The notes below the pieces were generated by a model. The model made no database searches and was not told the origin of the DNA. It saw only the letters and a list, made by a program, of their open reading frames with translations. Of a stretch of DNA of 64,000 nucleotides, positions 44,155-52,672 are shown one piece after another; positions within the stretch are counted from its first letter, which is position 1, and each line of letters begins with the position of its first letter. The stretch comes from JARRNE01 sp963824085. Lineage in GTDB: Bacteria; Pseudomonadota; Gammaproteobacteria; Chromatiales; Chromatiaceae. The stretch lies in the NCBI GenBank assembly GCA_963824085.1, contig CAWGNT010000014.1, positions 393,876-457,875 of the forward strand, read 5' to 3'. Position numbers and translations under genes: made by a program.

Positions 44155-46957
44155 TTTGAGAAACCTCTGCGAGTTGAGTGTCATTCATATCGGAATCGTT
44201 CTTCCGTGCAGCCTGCTTTTCTTCAGATGCCTCCAGGAAATAACTGACGTAGGCAGCGCGCAAGTAGCGCCGGGTCTTCCCGGACAGATCGCCGTCCTCC
44301 TGGGCATGGCGTTTGAAGACATCCCAGGCGCACCGCGCAAAGGCATGACAGCGAGCATCAAGATCCCGAGGTGAGCCGTAATCTCGCAGTGCGCCACGGC
44401 GGTCGAGATATTCGTAGAGGCGTCGTTGAGTCGCGGCCACGCCGTCACCCTGTTTCCGGTCTCCAGCAAGAGACTCCATGAACACATCCAGCGCCGTATC
44501 GAAGCTCAAGCTCAAGAGGTTTCCGGAGGCTCGAATCCCCCCGTGTGGATGCCGCTGGATTTCGGCCGCGTACCGGCCGAGCTGGCTCAACAATGTATCT
44601 TCAGGCATCGGAAACTCCTGCTTCGCCCGGCGAAGCCTTTCGTCTGTGAAAAAACGATCCTCCGGTTTTAGAAGCCGCAGCCATGCGATGGGCCACCATC
44701 CGGCCCAGGCCAGGTCATTAATGACGGTAAGCTTGTTGTTGTCTTTCCGGCGGATCAGGTCGTTCAGGATTTCAAGACGCTGGACGAGTGCATCGAGACG
44801 GCCTGGCGCAATGGTGCAGGCGGCATGGTCGGGTAGGAGAAGGTCCTGGATCAAAGCCGCAACCGTCGGCGGCATGAGCTCGCTGTAGAAAATTCCGCGG
44901 GCGCGATGATGGCGGCCACGAAAGAGCTGTACGGCATTGCCGTTCCAGAAGGCCGTTTCAGCCGCTCTCAGGTGAAGATCGATCGCCTCCGCAAGTCCGT
45001 CCCTGGCCCGTTCCACGTAGAGGACAGGCGTATCGCTGTAGTTCACGCTCCAGGGACTGAGTTCCAGGCGCTGTTCCAATCTTTCCTTGGAGCCGATCCG
45101 CTGCTTACCCAAGAGCCTCAGGGAATCGGTTCGCGCGGCCGTCGGCAGGATGCGGCTCTGGATCGTGAAACCGACATTGACCAGATTCTCGTCTTTGAGA
45201 ACCAAGGGCCGACCGGCCCTTTGCATCAGATTCCCCAGCAAACCGAGAGCTTTCACGCAAGCGGGACAGATGTAGGTAGTTCCGGCCCGCTCGGCAAAGA
45301 TGTCTTTGATGTGGCCGATGCGGTTGGAGAAGGCGGTTCCCTTGATACCGGGAACGGCCGATTCAGTGGCTTTGTAGATGTTCTCGGTCGGCTCGCCGCA
45401 CGTTAAACAGGTGCCGCCTTCGGGATGCGCTCGATACGGGACGCCGGTGGGTCGATCAGCGCGCTCCACGCCCACCTGCCGAAGCAGGTCGGCGACGATC
45501 AGCGTGCTGCCGGCGTCTCGCCGGTGGGCATACTGCTCGCCTAGTGCGGAACGCATGACACTCGCAAGCAGCGTCTCGAACTCATCGGGATCATCGAAAT
45601 CCGCGGCGACCTGAAGCGCCGCCTGGGAGATGCGGGTATGCGGATTGCGCCCGATCCAGTCGGCACCGAGGGTTTCCAGTGAGTCGATGTTGTGCTCGTG
45701 AAGCGCCTTGGCCAGAAGCTCGAAGCGCTGCGGCAGCTCCTTGTTGAGACTGCGGACACCCGCTTTCAGGATCAGTGCGACTGCTAAGGCGCGGGTGACC
45801 GGACAGCTCCAGTCGTTGACCTGGAAGTTGCGGAAGTTAAGCACCTGCAACAGGCTTTCCCCCGTCGGGGTTTCATTGAGCTCTAGCACTCCGTGCTGGC
45901 CGACCCATTGGGCGAGCCACGGCAGAACCGCAGTCAAGTCGACGCGCGCGATACGCAGCAGCAACCCGTGCCGACTGCCGTTGCGCAGTGCTTCGAGCAA
46001 GTCGTCCGAATCGGCAACATCCTGCAGGTTGGTCTTGCCGTCATTGGGCATCACCTCGAAATTGGCATAGGCCTGATCCAGCCAATCCAGGAGCGTGTGC
46101 CCGACCTCCCGCAGATCGAGATCGATCGGGATCGAGACCGCCAGCTCATCCCCGGTCAGCGTCAGCACCCAGGGAGGGTAGCCAGAATGCTCGGTGACCT
46201 GATCCAGCAGCGCATCCCGCAGCCAATAGAGCACTGCAGGATTGTGCCGGAACCGGCGCATCTCCCAGCGGCCGATATCGAGCTGAAGGTTGTTCTTGAG
46301 CCCGCTCTGCAAGGCATCGAGTAACGCCTGGTCGGGGTCGGCCGTTTGCTCCGCCTCGGCACGGGCCGCCTTGCTCAAGGCGTTATCTGCCAGATGCACC
46401 GCGTCGGCGATCAGGCCATTTACGCCGCTGATCCGACCATGGCGGACCGCTGCCTGCAACCCGCGCCGCTCGACGCGATCGACGAGGGCCTGCAACGTTC
46501 GCAGGCTCATCCCGGTCCAGGCTTCGATCTTCAGGTCGCGATAGACGGCTTCGACATCGGCCTCTTCAGGCGACCTCGACTGACCGCCGCAATACTTGTC
46601 CCCATCGTGGGCCATCACCAGCGCTAACAGGCGCTTGAGGTGCTCCTCCATGGTGCGCTCATCATCCACGGCGACGCCGTGATTGCGCAGATCGCCGCGG
46701 CACCAAAGCATCACCAGAATCAACGCGGCAATGAAACCCACGTCCAGGCAATGCTGGGCCAGGCAGACGGGACGGTACGCAGGGAACTCAGGGCCACCCT
46801 TTCCGTAATGGGTCAGCCAGGGGGTGGGCCTGTCGCCGGCAGCGCGTTGCTGTTCATCCAGCGCATTGCGCAAGGCGTCGAACGCCCGGGTAAAGACGCC
46901 GCTTGCCCGGAAACAGGCGACCGGGGAGCGTATGAACCCAGCATTCAATGCCGTCAT
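44147..46957 (-). CDS. cas10d: Cas10d (Csc3), large subunit with HD nuclease
   Basis: 936 residues, in the usual Csc3 range. Near the N-terminus ALVMAHDGDKYCG (His 117, Asp 118) marks an HD nuclease domain; a zinc finger with CLTC near 516 and CPAC near 566 lies in the middle. No GGDD-type cyclase motif is seen, as expected for Cas10d. In subtype I-D the HD domain is on this protein and the helicase Cas3' is separate, which is exactly the case here. Start at an ATG overlapping the cas6 stop (ATGA). Confidence 0.9.
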   Translation of the reverse strand: MTALNAGFIRSPVACFRASGVFTRAFDALRNALDEQQRAAGDRPTPWLTHYGKGGPEFPAYRPVCLAQHCLDVGFIAALILVMLWCRGDLRNHGVAVDDERTMEEHLKRLLALVMAHDGDKYCGGQSRSPEEADVEAVYRDLKIEAWTGMSLRTLQALVDRVERRGLQAAVRHGRISGVNGLIADAVHLADNALSKAARAEAEQTADPDQALLDALQSGLKNNLQLDIGRWEMRRFRHNPAVLYWLRDALLDQVTEHSGYPPWVLTLTGDELAVSIPIDLDLREVGHTLLDWLDQAYANFEVMPNDGKTNLQDVADSDDLLEALRNGSRHGLLLRIARVDLTAVLPWLAQWVGQHGVLELNETPTGESLLQVLNFRNFQVNDWSCPVTRALAVALILKAGVRSLNKELPQRFELLAKALHEHNIDSLETLGADWIGRNPHTRISQAALQVAADFDDPDEFETLLASVMRSALGEQYAHRRDAGSTLIVADLLRQVGVERADRPTGVPYRAHPEGGTCLTCGEPTENIYKATESAVPGIKGTAFSNRIGHIKDIFAERAGTTYICPACVKALGLLGNLMQRAGRPLVLKDENLVNVGFTIQSRILPTAARTDSLRLLGKQRIGSKERLEQRLELSPWSVNYSDTPVLYVERARDGLAEAIDLHLRAAETAFWNGNAVQLFRGRHHRARGIFYSELMPPTVAALIQDLLLPDHAACTIAPGRLDALVQRLEILNDLIRRKDNNKLTVINDLAWAGWWPIAWLRLLKPEDRFFTDERLRRAKQEFPMPEDTLLSQLGRYAAEIQRHPHGGIRASGNLLSLSFDTALDVFMESLAGDRKQGDGVAATQRRLYEYLDRRGALRDYGSPRDLDARCHAFARCAWDVFKRHAQEDGDLSGKTRRYLRAAYVSYFLEASEEKQAARKNDSDMNDTQLAEVSQND

Positions 46958-47682
46958 GAGGCCATCTCCAGCATGCCGAAACCCAAACCCGTCGTCCGCC
47001 CGAGTCCGGCATACCAGGCGTGCTCCAGGTCTGCAAAAGGTCCGGCCAGCGTGAAGGGAAGCACGATGCCGCGTTTGACCACCGCACGCCCCCGGTCGTC
47101 GCTCTTGATGGCAAAGCCTGCGCTGATGTTGGTCTTGCCGCGCAGATAGAGACGATCGGGTAGGAGCTGGAGCCCGAAAGGACGACCAAAGCGCCGCTCC
47201 ATGGTGCGGTTGATGAGCGCGTTGAGGTCCGGCGCGAGTGCGGTCACATCCTCCTGTGTCCCGTCGGCGAGGCGGCGGGTGAGCCGGATCGGAGAGACGC
47301 AATAGAGATTGATGGCCTCCAGCCCGTCGGGGAGTTGGCTGTAGTGGCGCACCAGTGCACCGCGCAGATCGAGCTCCCAACCAGGCGTCGCGTTGTCCAG
47401 CACCAGATCGCTCGGCTCGATCCGGGCCATGGCGTCGGCGATGGCCGGGTCACTGGAGCCGAGATGGATGGCGTCGATGGCGTAGAGGCGTGGACCCTGC
47501 GTTCTGATCCGCCTGGCAACCACGCCGAAGCCCCAGCGCGCTGGATGAGCGCCATCCTGCGGGTTTACGCCGTATCGACGCAGTGCCGCGCCCAATAGAT
47601 CGGCCACTTGACCGCGGTCCCTTATGAGGCGTCGCCCCGAATGCCTGGCGGACTTCGGGATGAGAATGAGGCGTCTGATCAT
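46954..47682 (-). CDS. cas6: crRNA-processing endonuclease Cas6
   Basis: 242 residues from MIRRLILIPKSARHSGRRL. The C-terminal Gly-rich loop typical of Cas6 is present in YAGLGRTTGLGFGMLE, and LINRTMERRFGRPFGLQLLP and LPFTLAGPF fit the second ferredoxin-like half. It cuts the array transcript at the base of the repeat hairpin. First gene of the minus-strand cas operon; the upstream Met at 47817 adds a segment unlike the family. A catalytic His is not pinned down. Confidence 0.85.
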   Translation of the reverse strand: MIRRLILIPKSARHSGRRLIRDRGQVADLLGAALRRYGVNPQDGAHPARWGFGVVARRIRTQGPRLYAIDAIHLGSSDPAIADAMARIEPSDLVLDNATPGWELDLRGALVRHYSQLPDGLEAINLYCVSPIRLTRRLADGTQEDVTALAPDLNALINRTMERRFGRPFGLQLLPDRLYLRGKTNISAGFAIKSDDRGRAVVKRGIVLPFTLAGPFADLEHAWYAGLGRTTGLGFGMLEMAS

Positions 47683-47733
47683 AAAACACCCGATTGCGAC
47701 AAAAATAACGTCGTTTCCTGCCTTGGCGTTGTA
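47683..47733. promoter_or_regulatory. Divergent cas promoter region
   Basis: Only 51 bases separate the starts of cas6 (minus) and the WYL regulator (plus). AT-rich CAAAAATAACG sits inside a CGAC/GTCG inverted repeat, a possible operator. Promoters for both operons must overlap here or lie inside the starts of the genes. Confidence 0.45.
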
Positions 47734-48672
47734 ATGGCGGACAAGATCATCCACACTTCCTGGGGAGCGGTCAAATCGTTTCTGAGACTCATGTTGTTGG
47801 ATCGTCCCTGTTCTCATGCCTTCTCGGACAAGCGTCTGCGCCGGCTTCGGTTGCTTGAGCAGGCGCTCTTTCGCTCGCTTTCCGCAACGACCAATCAGCG
47901 TCTCCGCGTATTGGATTACGCACAGATCTTGGCTCAGGCCGGTGAGCTGGGGGATGCCGAAGCGGCGGTATCAGACCGCACAACACGTCGGCTTCTGGAG
48001 CGTGATCTGCGCGACTATGCCGAGTGGTGTGATGCGTTCGTGTCAACCGCTACCGGGGAGGGAACGGGGTATCGGATCGATCTTGAAACGGATCGGGACG
48101 CCATCCGCTTCTTCCTTGGCGAGGCATGGCTGGATGCGCCGTTGAAACCTAGGCTGTCCTCGGCGATTGCGCGAGCCTTTCTGCTGGCGAAAGCGGATGG
48201 GGTGGAGCTGAGCTTTGGGTATCGCGCAATCCGTAAGGCGGGGGAGTCCTGGCGGTTTCGCTCGGCCAGGGGGTGCCCAGTCGCGCTGGTGCCCGGGAGT
48301 GATTCCGCTTACGTGCGCCTGTGGAATGGCCGCGGACTGTTTCAGGTGAATCTGGCGCGGGTCAGCGTACCCGTGGAGCGAACCGGCGCTCAGCTTCCCC
48401 CGCCGCCGGCGTCTGGGCGCAAGGTCAGCTATGCAATCGCGTTCGAGGACGCCGAAGATGCCCGCGTGCTCTCGCAGACCTTTCGCGGATTGAGCGGCGG
48501 TGGCAGACGGCTGGTGTTGCAGGTCGACGCCGAGGCGGCCGTCATGACACTGGATCGCTTGGCGGCCTATCTCTGGCGGACCCGGGACCGACCGGGAGAA
48601 CAGACGCATCTGAGTTTGCCCGGGGTATCGATCACGCGGTTGACGGCAGAAGACGAGGAGCCATCGCCATGA
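47734..48672 (+). CDS. WYL-domain transcriptional regulator
   Basis: 312 residues. The N-terminal half has a winged-helix pattern (RLRRLRLLEQALFRSL, VLDYAQILAQAG, TTRRLLERDLRDYAEWC); the C-terminal half has a WYL-type core (ARGCPVALVPGSDSAYVRLW, FQVNLARVSVPVE) and a second beta domain with VSYAIAFEDAEDARV. WYL proteins often control CRISPR and other defence genes through nucleic-acid or nucleotide ligands. Its stop overlaps cas3' by four bases, so it is made with the helicase and faces the rest of the cas operon. Confidence 0.82.
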   Translation: MADKIIHTSWGAVKSFLRLMLLDRPCSHAFSDKRLRRLRLLEQALFRSLSATTNQRLRVLDYAQILAQAGELGDAEAAVSDRTTRRLLERDLRDYAEWCDAFVSTATGEGTGYRIDLETDRDAIRFFLGEAWLDAPLKPRLSSAIARAFLLAKADGVELSFGYRAIRKAGESWRFRSARGCPVALVPGSDSAYVRLWNGRGLFQVNLARVSVPVERTGAQLPPPPASGRKVSYAIAFEDAEDARVLSQTFRGLSGGGRRLVLQVDAEAAVMTLDRLAAYLWRTRDRPGEQTHLSLPGVSITRLTAEDEEPSP

Positions 48673-50648
48673 ATCCATTCATCATCAAAGCGCACTGTGT
48701 CCCGCAGCAGCCTATCGCCGGGTCCGGCGCAACGCTGAGCGCGGTCCAGGCGAGACTCGCCGCAGACAGCGAGCGGCCCATTCGGATCGTGTCCGCGCCC
48801 ACGGGGTCGGGAAAGACCTACGGCTTCGTGCGGCAGATCGAGGACCGGCGGCGCTCCGTGCTGTTCATCGTCCCGACCCAGGCGCTTGCGCACAACGTGA
48901 AAGAAGAATTGGATTCAAAAGGCCTGCCCGCCGCCGTCTGGGATGCCCATCAGAGCACCCGGGCGCGTGCCGCCGGGGAGAAGGTCTGGTCGTGGCGACG
49001 CGCCGATCTGCGCCGGCACGGCGTATCCGCTGGTGCGGGCGGGATGATCCTCGCCACCCTGGAGGCATTCCACGGCATTCTCCAAGGCTGGGCCGCGCGC
49101 GCCGGGGTCACGACGCTCTCCCCCATGACCATTCTCGATGAGGTCGACGAGGTGGTATTCGATGAGGCCCACCTTCTGAATGAGCGCGCCTTCGGCTTTC
49201 TGATGGGCTGGGCGGCACTGATCGGCCATGCCTTTTGGATGAATGCCGACCAAACCGGCCGGAGGACGCGCCTCACCCTCTTGTCGGCCACCCATAGCAA
49301 GCTCAAAGACACCCTGATCTGGCAAGATTCGACTGCCGGCATCCCACCCGCGTGGATCGAGGTCCTAGAGGAGCAGGTCATCGACCGGAGCGATGATGGC
49401 GGTTGGCCATGTGAGTGCCGGCCGATCCATGGCGATATCGCGGTCACGGTGCACGAGGCATCGGCCATTCGCGATCGGATCGAGCTGATTCCAGACCTGC
49501 TGGCTCGCTATCCGGGCCAGCAGGTGATGCTGATCCATGACAGCGTTGCACGCCTCGACCTGGATGAAGGGCTGATCAATCAGGTCAGGGAGGCGGCCGG
49601 GCTTCCGCACGAGCAGGTGCATGTGGTCTCGGGACAGGACCGCCATCTGGCGCGCACGGCGGGCAGCGCAGGCTTCAGCGCCGGGGCGCAGATTCCCGAC
49701 AGTGCCCGCCTCATCATCGGCACATCGGCGATCGAGGTCGGTATCTCGCTGAAGAACGTGAGGGCGTTGGTGACCGACTCCGGCCGGGATGCGGCAACCC
49801 TGATTCAGCGCATCGGGCGGGTGGCGCGCGGCAAGGACGATGGCGAAGTCCATGTCGTCGCCGGCGGCCGCGGCGAGCGCGGCACGGCGGGGCCGCATAT
49901 CCTGCAGTTGCGCGGTTTGCAGGGGCGGGTCTCAGTCACCGATTTCGTTCGGCAATTTGGCGACTTGAAGCCCTTTAACGCCAAGCGGGCGGGGGAATTG
50001 GGAAGCGCCTACTTTTCCATGCTGAGAAGGCTGGATCTTCCGACGGGAAAGGCATTCGCAGGATTGTTCGAGCAGATCGATGCAGAACATGGGCGACGCC
50101 CGATCAGGCCCCATTCCCTGCTCAATGCGGTGCGAAAGGGTATCGGCGACTTCAAGGAAAAACACCCAAACAACAACCGCCTGGACGCGCTGGAAGCCTG
50201 GCTTCATGAAATCGACCACACGCTCCAGGATCTACGCGGCTTTTCACCGACCGTGATGGTGCGGTTCCATGCAAACGACCCGCAGTCGCAGGCGGCGCCT
50301 TATGACCTCGGGTTCGTGGAAGCGTATCTGGGACTGCCGGATTTCTACGATGGGGAGACTCTGTGCTACCAAGGGCCGCGTGATCTGTGCATGCGGGAGA
50401 AGCCGGAACCGCGTCCCGTCCATGTTCTGACTCCCGTAGGACGGGACACGATACCCGAGGTTTGGTCCGCTGACCTCTTGCCGAAAAAATACGCCGAGTT
50501 GGTCAACAAGGAGCTCCGCGACAAGCTCAGGGACAGCGAGCTGGCGAGGCTGATCAGAGATTTCGTAAGACGCAGCGGGCTGGTTGTGCTCGACCCCAAG
50601 GTATCCGGGCTGGACCACTTGCATCATTCTGGAAGCATTGTGATGTGA
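48669..50648 (+). CDS. cas3: Cas3' helicase (type I-D)
   Basis: 659 residues, SF2 helicase. Walker A APTGSGKT at 43-50, DEAH at 165-168, motif III LLSATHS, and motif VI LIQRIGRVARG. There is no HD nuclease domain: that activity is on Cas10d. It should unwind target DNA after recruitment by the complex. Translationally coupled to the WYL gene. The final ~150 residues are helical and without known motif. Confidence 0.92.
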   Translation: MNPFIIKAHCVPQQPIAGSGATLSAVQARLAADSERPIRIVSAPTGSGKTYGFVRQIEDRRRSVLFIVPTQALAHNVKEELDSKGLPAAVWDAHQSTRARAAGEKVWSWRRADLRRHGVSAGAGGMILATLEAFHGILQGWAARAGVTTLSPMTILDEVDEVVFDEAHLLNERAFGFLMGWAALIGHAFWMNADQTGRRTRLTLLSATHSKLKDTLIWQDSTAGIPPAWIEVLEEQVIDRSDDGGWPCECRPIHGDIAVTVHEASAIRDRIELIPDLLARYPGQQVMLIHDSVARLDLDEGLINQVREAAGLPHEQVHVVSGQDRHLARTAGSAGFSAGAQIPDSARLIIGTSAIEVGISLKNVRALVTDSGRDAATLIQRIGRVARGKDDGEVHVVAGGRGERGTAGPHILQLRGLQGRVSVTDFVRQFGDLKPFNAKRAGELGSAYFSMLRRLDLPTGKAFAGLFEQIDAEHGRRPIRPHSLLNAVRKGIGDFKEKHPNNNRLDALEAWLHEIDHTLQDLRGFSPTVMVRFHANDPQSQAAPYDLGFVEAYLGLPDFYDGETLCYQGPRDLCMREKPEPRPVHVLTPVGRDTIPEVWSADLLPKKYAELVNKELRDKLRDSELARLIRDFVRRSGLVVLDPKVSGLDHLHHSGSIVM

Positions 50649-51253
50649 TTCCTATCGCTCGTATCCTCACGGGTTAGGGATGTGTTGACCGATTCGAAAC
50701 CCAGCTAACGGCGTGTCTTCCGGTAGGAAAGCGACCGGTCTCGACCCGGCATCCGAGGCAAAAATCTCGCCCCTACGGCGTCAAGAGCCGCCTACGCTGG
50801 CGCTTTTCCGCCAAGTCTTGCTGACGCAGCAGCATTGGCCCGAGTCCAACACTGAGCAGACTCCCTTGGTAGGGGAATAGGTGGCTGCTGTTCGCGCATT
50901 GCCGACAGGTTCGGACAACGAAGTCGGCTCTATGGTTTGCGACAGATCGGTCCCACCTCGAACATTCGCGCTCACTGATCGAACGACCGAAATGTGTTGC
51001 GGCGCAGCACGGATCTGGATTGTCGGCCGGTCCTACGAAACGACCCAGATGCCAGACGTTTTGCCTCGGTTTTGGACGTTCCATTCTCAATTGAGCATTC
51101 CGCAGAATCGCCGAAAGCAAACGCCCTGGGTCTCGCTATCAGCAGGAGACCCAACCGCCGTTTGCGATAGGGTCAAGCTGCGCTACGCGGGGACCAAGTA
51201 GTTAGTCCAACTGAGTCGACCTGCGAGCGAGGCATCCCGATACGCAGACAACT
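50649..51253. other. Intergenic region after cas3'
   Basis: About 600 bases. No supported gene; the plus-strand frame at 50881-51201 has no family or ribosome site. This is the right boundary of the CRISPR-Cas locus. Confidence 0.45.
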
Positions 51254-51487
51254 GTGAACATCCACGAAGCCAAGCCCCAGCTCCCGGCGCTGACCGGCCG
51301 TGCCGAGGCCGGCGAGGAGATCGTGATCTCCAGGGCTAACAAACCCATGGTACGCCTGCTGCCGGTGGTGCCGCCGAAGGTCCAGCGCCGGCTCGGCGAG
51401 GCCACCAAGGGTTTGATCCACATGGCAACGGACTTTGACGATCTACCAGACGATCTGATACAGCTGTTTCGTAGAGGGTCTTGTTGA
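51254..51487 (+). CDS. Orphan Phd-type antitoxin
   Basis: 77 residues from a GTG (VNIHEAKPQLPALTGRAEAG). It has the Phd/YefM core with EIVISRANKPMVRLLPV and a toxin-binding tail ending DDLIQLFRRGSC. No toxin gene follows: instead there is decayed RAYT DNA. The partner PIN-domain gene was probably lost when that element inserted or decayed. It may still act as an anti-addiction protein. Confidence 0.72.
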   Translation: MNIHEAKPQLPALTGRAEAGEEIVISRANKPMVRLLPVVPPKVQRRLGEATKGLIHMATDFDDLPDDLIQLFRRGSC

Positions 51488-51615
51488 ACACAAGGTCAGC
51501 TCCGGAGTCACTCCGGGACTCCGAGGTCTTGCCATCGTTCCGCCGCCGCACCAGCGGCGACAGGGTGCTCAAGCCGCCAGCGAGCGAAGGGCTGTGCCAT
51601 TCAGTCGCCGATTGG

Positions 51616-51933
51616 TCATGGTCCAGCGCCCGCGCTCGCCTGCGTGGCGAAGACGACGCGCTGGTTCGAGCTCGGCCGTTACTCGACCTTGTTCCCGACT
51701 GGCAACAATACTTGGACGAAACCGATACCAATACCCCCCCATGAACAACTCAACTCACATGCGCGCACAGGACGTCCATTGGGCGGCCACACTTTCGTCG
51801 ACGGTCTTGAGGCGCGGCTGGGGCGCATCTTGCGCCCAAAGAAGCCGGGCCCCCAGCCAAAGCATCGGGGTGCCTCCACTCCCGATATGTTCGCTGACCA
51901 ACCACGACGTTGAGTACACTGTCCCTGGAACCT
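51616..51933 (+). pseudogene. RAYT transposase C-terminal remnant with element end
   Basis: The 3' part of a Y1 transposase: DWSWSSARARLRGEDDALVR, RPLLDLVPDWQQYLDET, a shift in a run of C near 51735-51741, then HARTGRPLGGHTFVDGLEAR and RPKKPGPQPKHRG. The gene end is followed by TTGAGTACACTGTCCCTGGAA, the inverted form of the end carried by the element at 35922. The 5' part and the left end are missing. Confidence 0.75.
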
Positions 51934-52076
51934 GCGGAACCTGGATGTGGAAGAACCTGGAGCGCTGGCAGACCCTGGAAGGGCTACCCTTGGCGGATCG
52001 GGAGAGAGTCTTTTTTGTGCTCGACAGCCCCATACGCGACGCCAAGACCCGCCAAGCCTATCAACCCCACGCCTGA
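51934..52076 (+). pseudogene. 3' fragment of a small gene, perhaps an XRE-type regulator
   Basis: The frame reads TWMWKNLERWQTLEGLPLAD and RERVFFVLDSPIRDAKTRQAY before a stop at 52076. This kind of helical tail resembles the C-terminus of small helix-turn-helix regulators, but too little is left to be sure. Its 5' part was replaced by the RAYT remnant. Confidence 0.3.
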
Positions 52077-52086
52077 CGGAGGCACC

Positions 52087-52290
52087 ATGCAACCACAACA
52101 AATCGACCAGGTAATCCGGAAGCTGGAAGCTCTGCCGCCAGAGCGGGTGACGGAGGTGGAGGATTTCATCGACTTTCTCAGCCAGCGTGACAACGAGCGC
52201 AAACTGGTACGAGCGGCCATGACCGCCACGGAGCCGACGTTGAATGCCATCTGGGACAATACGGACGATGCCGAGTACGACGACCTATAA
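52087..52290 (+). CDS. Antitoxin of a MazF-like pair
   Basis: 67 residues: QQIDQVIRKLEALPPERVTE, VEDFIDFLSQRDNERKLV and an acidic end (WDNTDDAEYDDL). The first part resembles DUF2281/VapB-like antitoxin helices and the acidic tail suits a MazF-binding peptide. It has a ribosome site (GGAGG) seven or so bases upstream and overlaps the toxin by 23 bases. Confidence 0.75.
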   Translation: MQPQQIDQVIRKLEALPPERVTEVEDFIDFLSQRDNERKLVRAAMTATEPTLNAIWDNTDDAEYDDL

Positions 52291-52615
52291 CTTCAGCGAC
52301 ATTGTCCTGATTACCTTCCCGTTCACCAATCAGGTCGGCAGCAAGAAGCGCCCAGCGGTGGTGGTCAGTTCGGACACCTACCACCGGAAACGCGAGGATG
52401 TGATTCTGATGGCGGTTACCAGCCAAGTGAACCAACCCCCAAGCTTCGGAGAAGCTCTCATTCAAGACTGGCAGAGGGCAGGGCTACTCAAACCGTCGGC
52501 CATCAAACCGGGGGTCTTCACCGCGGAGAAACGCATTGTCCTCAAGCGGCTGGGGCAGCTAAAGGACAGGGATCAGCAAGTAGTCAGAGAGGTGATCGGC
52601 AGGATTATTGGCTGA
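52268..52615 (+). CDS. MazF/PemK-family toxin
   Basis: 115 residues from MPSTTTYNFSDIVLITFPFT. The PemK/MazF beta-barrel signatures are VLITFPFTNQVGSKKRPAVV and the final SAIKPGVFTAEKRIVLKRLG. MazF toxins are sequence-specific endoribonucleases. Start overlaps the antitoxin frame, so expression is coupled. Full length. Confidence 0.87.
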   Translation: MPSTTTYNFSDIVLITFPFTNQVGSKKRPAVVVSSDTYHRKREDVILMAVTSQVNQPPSFGEALIQDWQRAGLLKPSAIKPGVFTAEKRIVLKRLGQLKDRDQQVVREVIGRIIG

Positions 52616-52672
52616 ACTAAGCCACAATTCAAATCCAACCTCCGCCGCATCAAACAGGCCGATTGCCAATGG

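Noticed and set aside
43077..47380. Longer N-terminal extensions of cas4 and cas10d frames
   Set aside because: They run through the upstream cas genes; the chosen ATGs overlap the preceding stops in the usual operon manner and give family-like N-termini.
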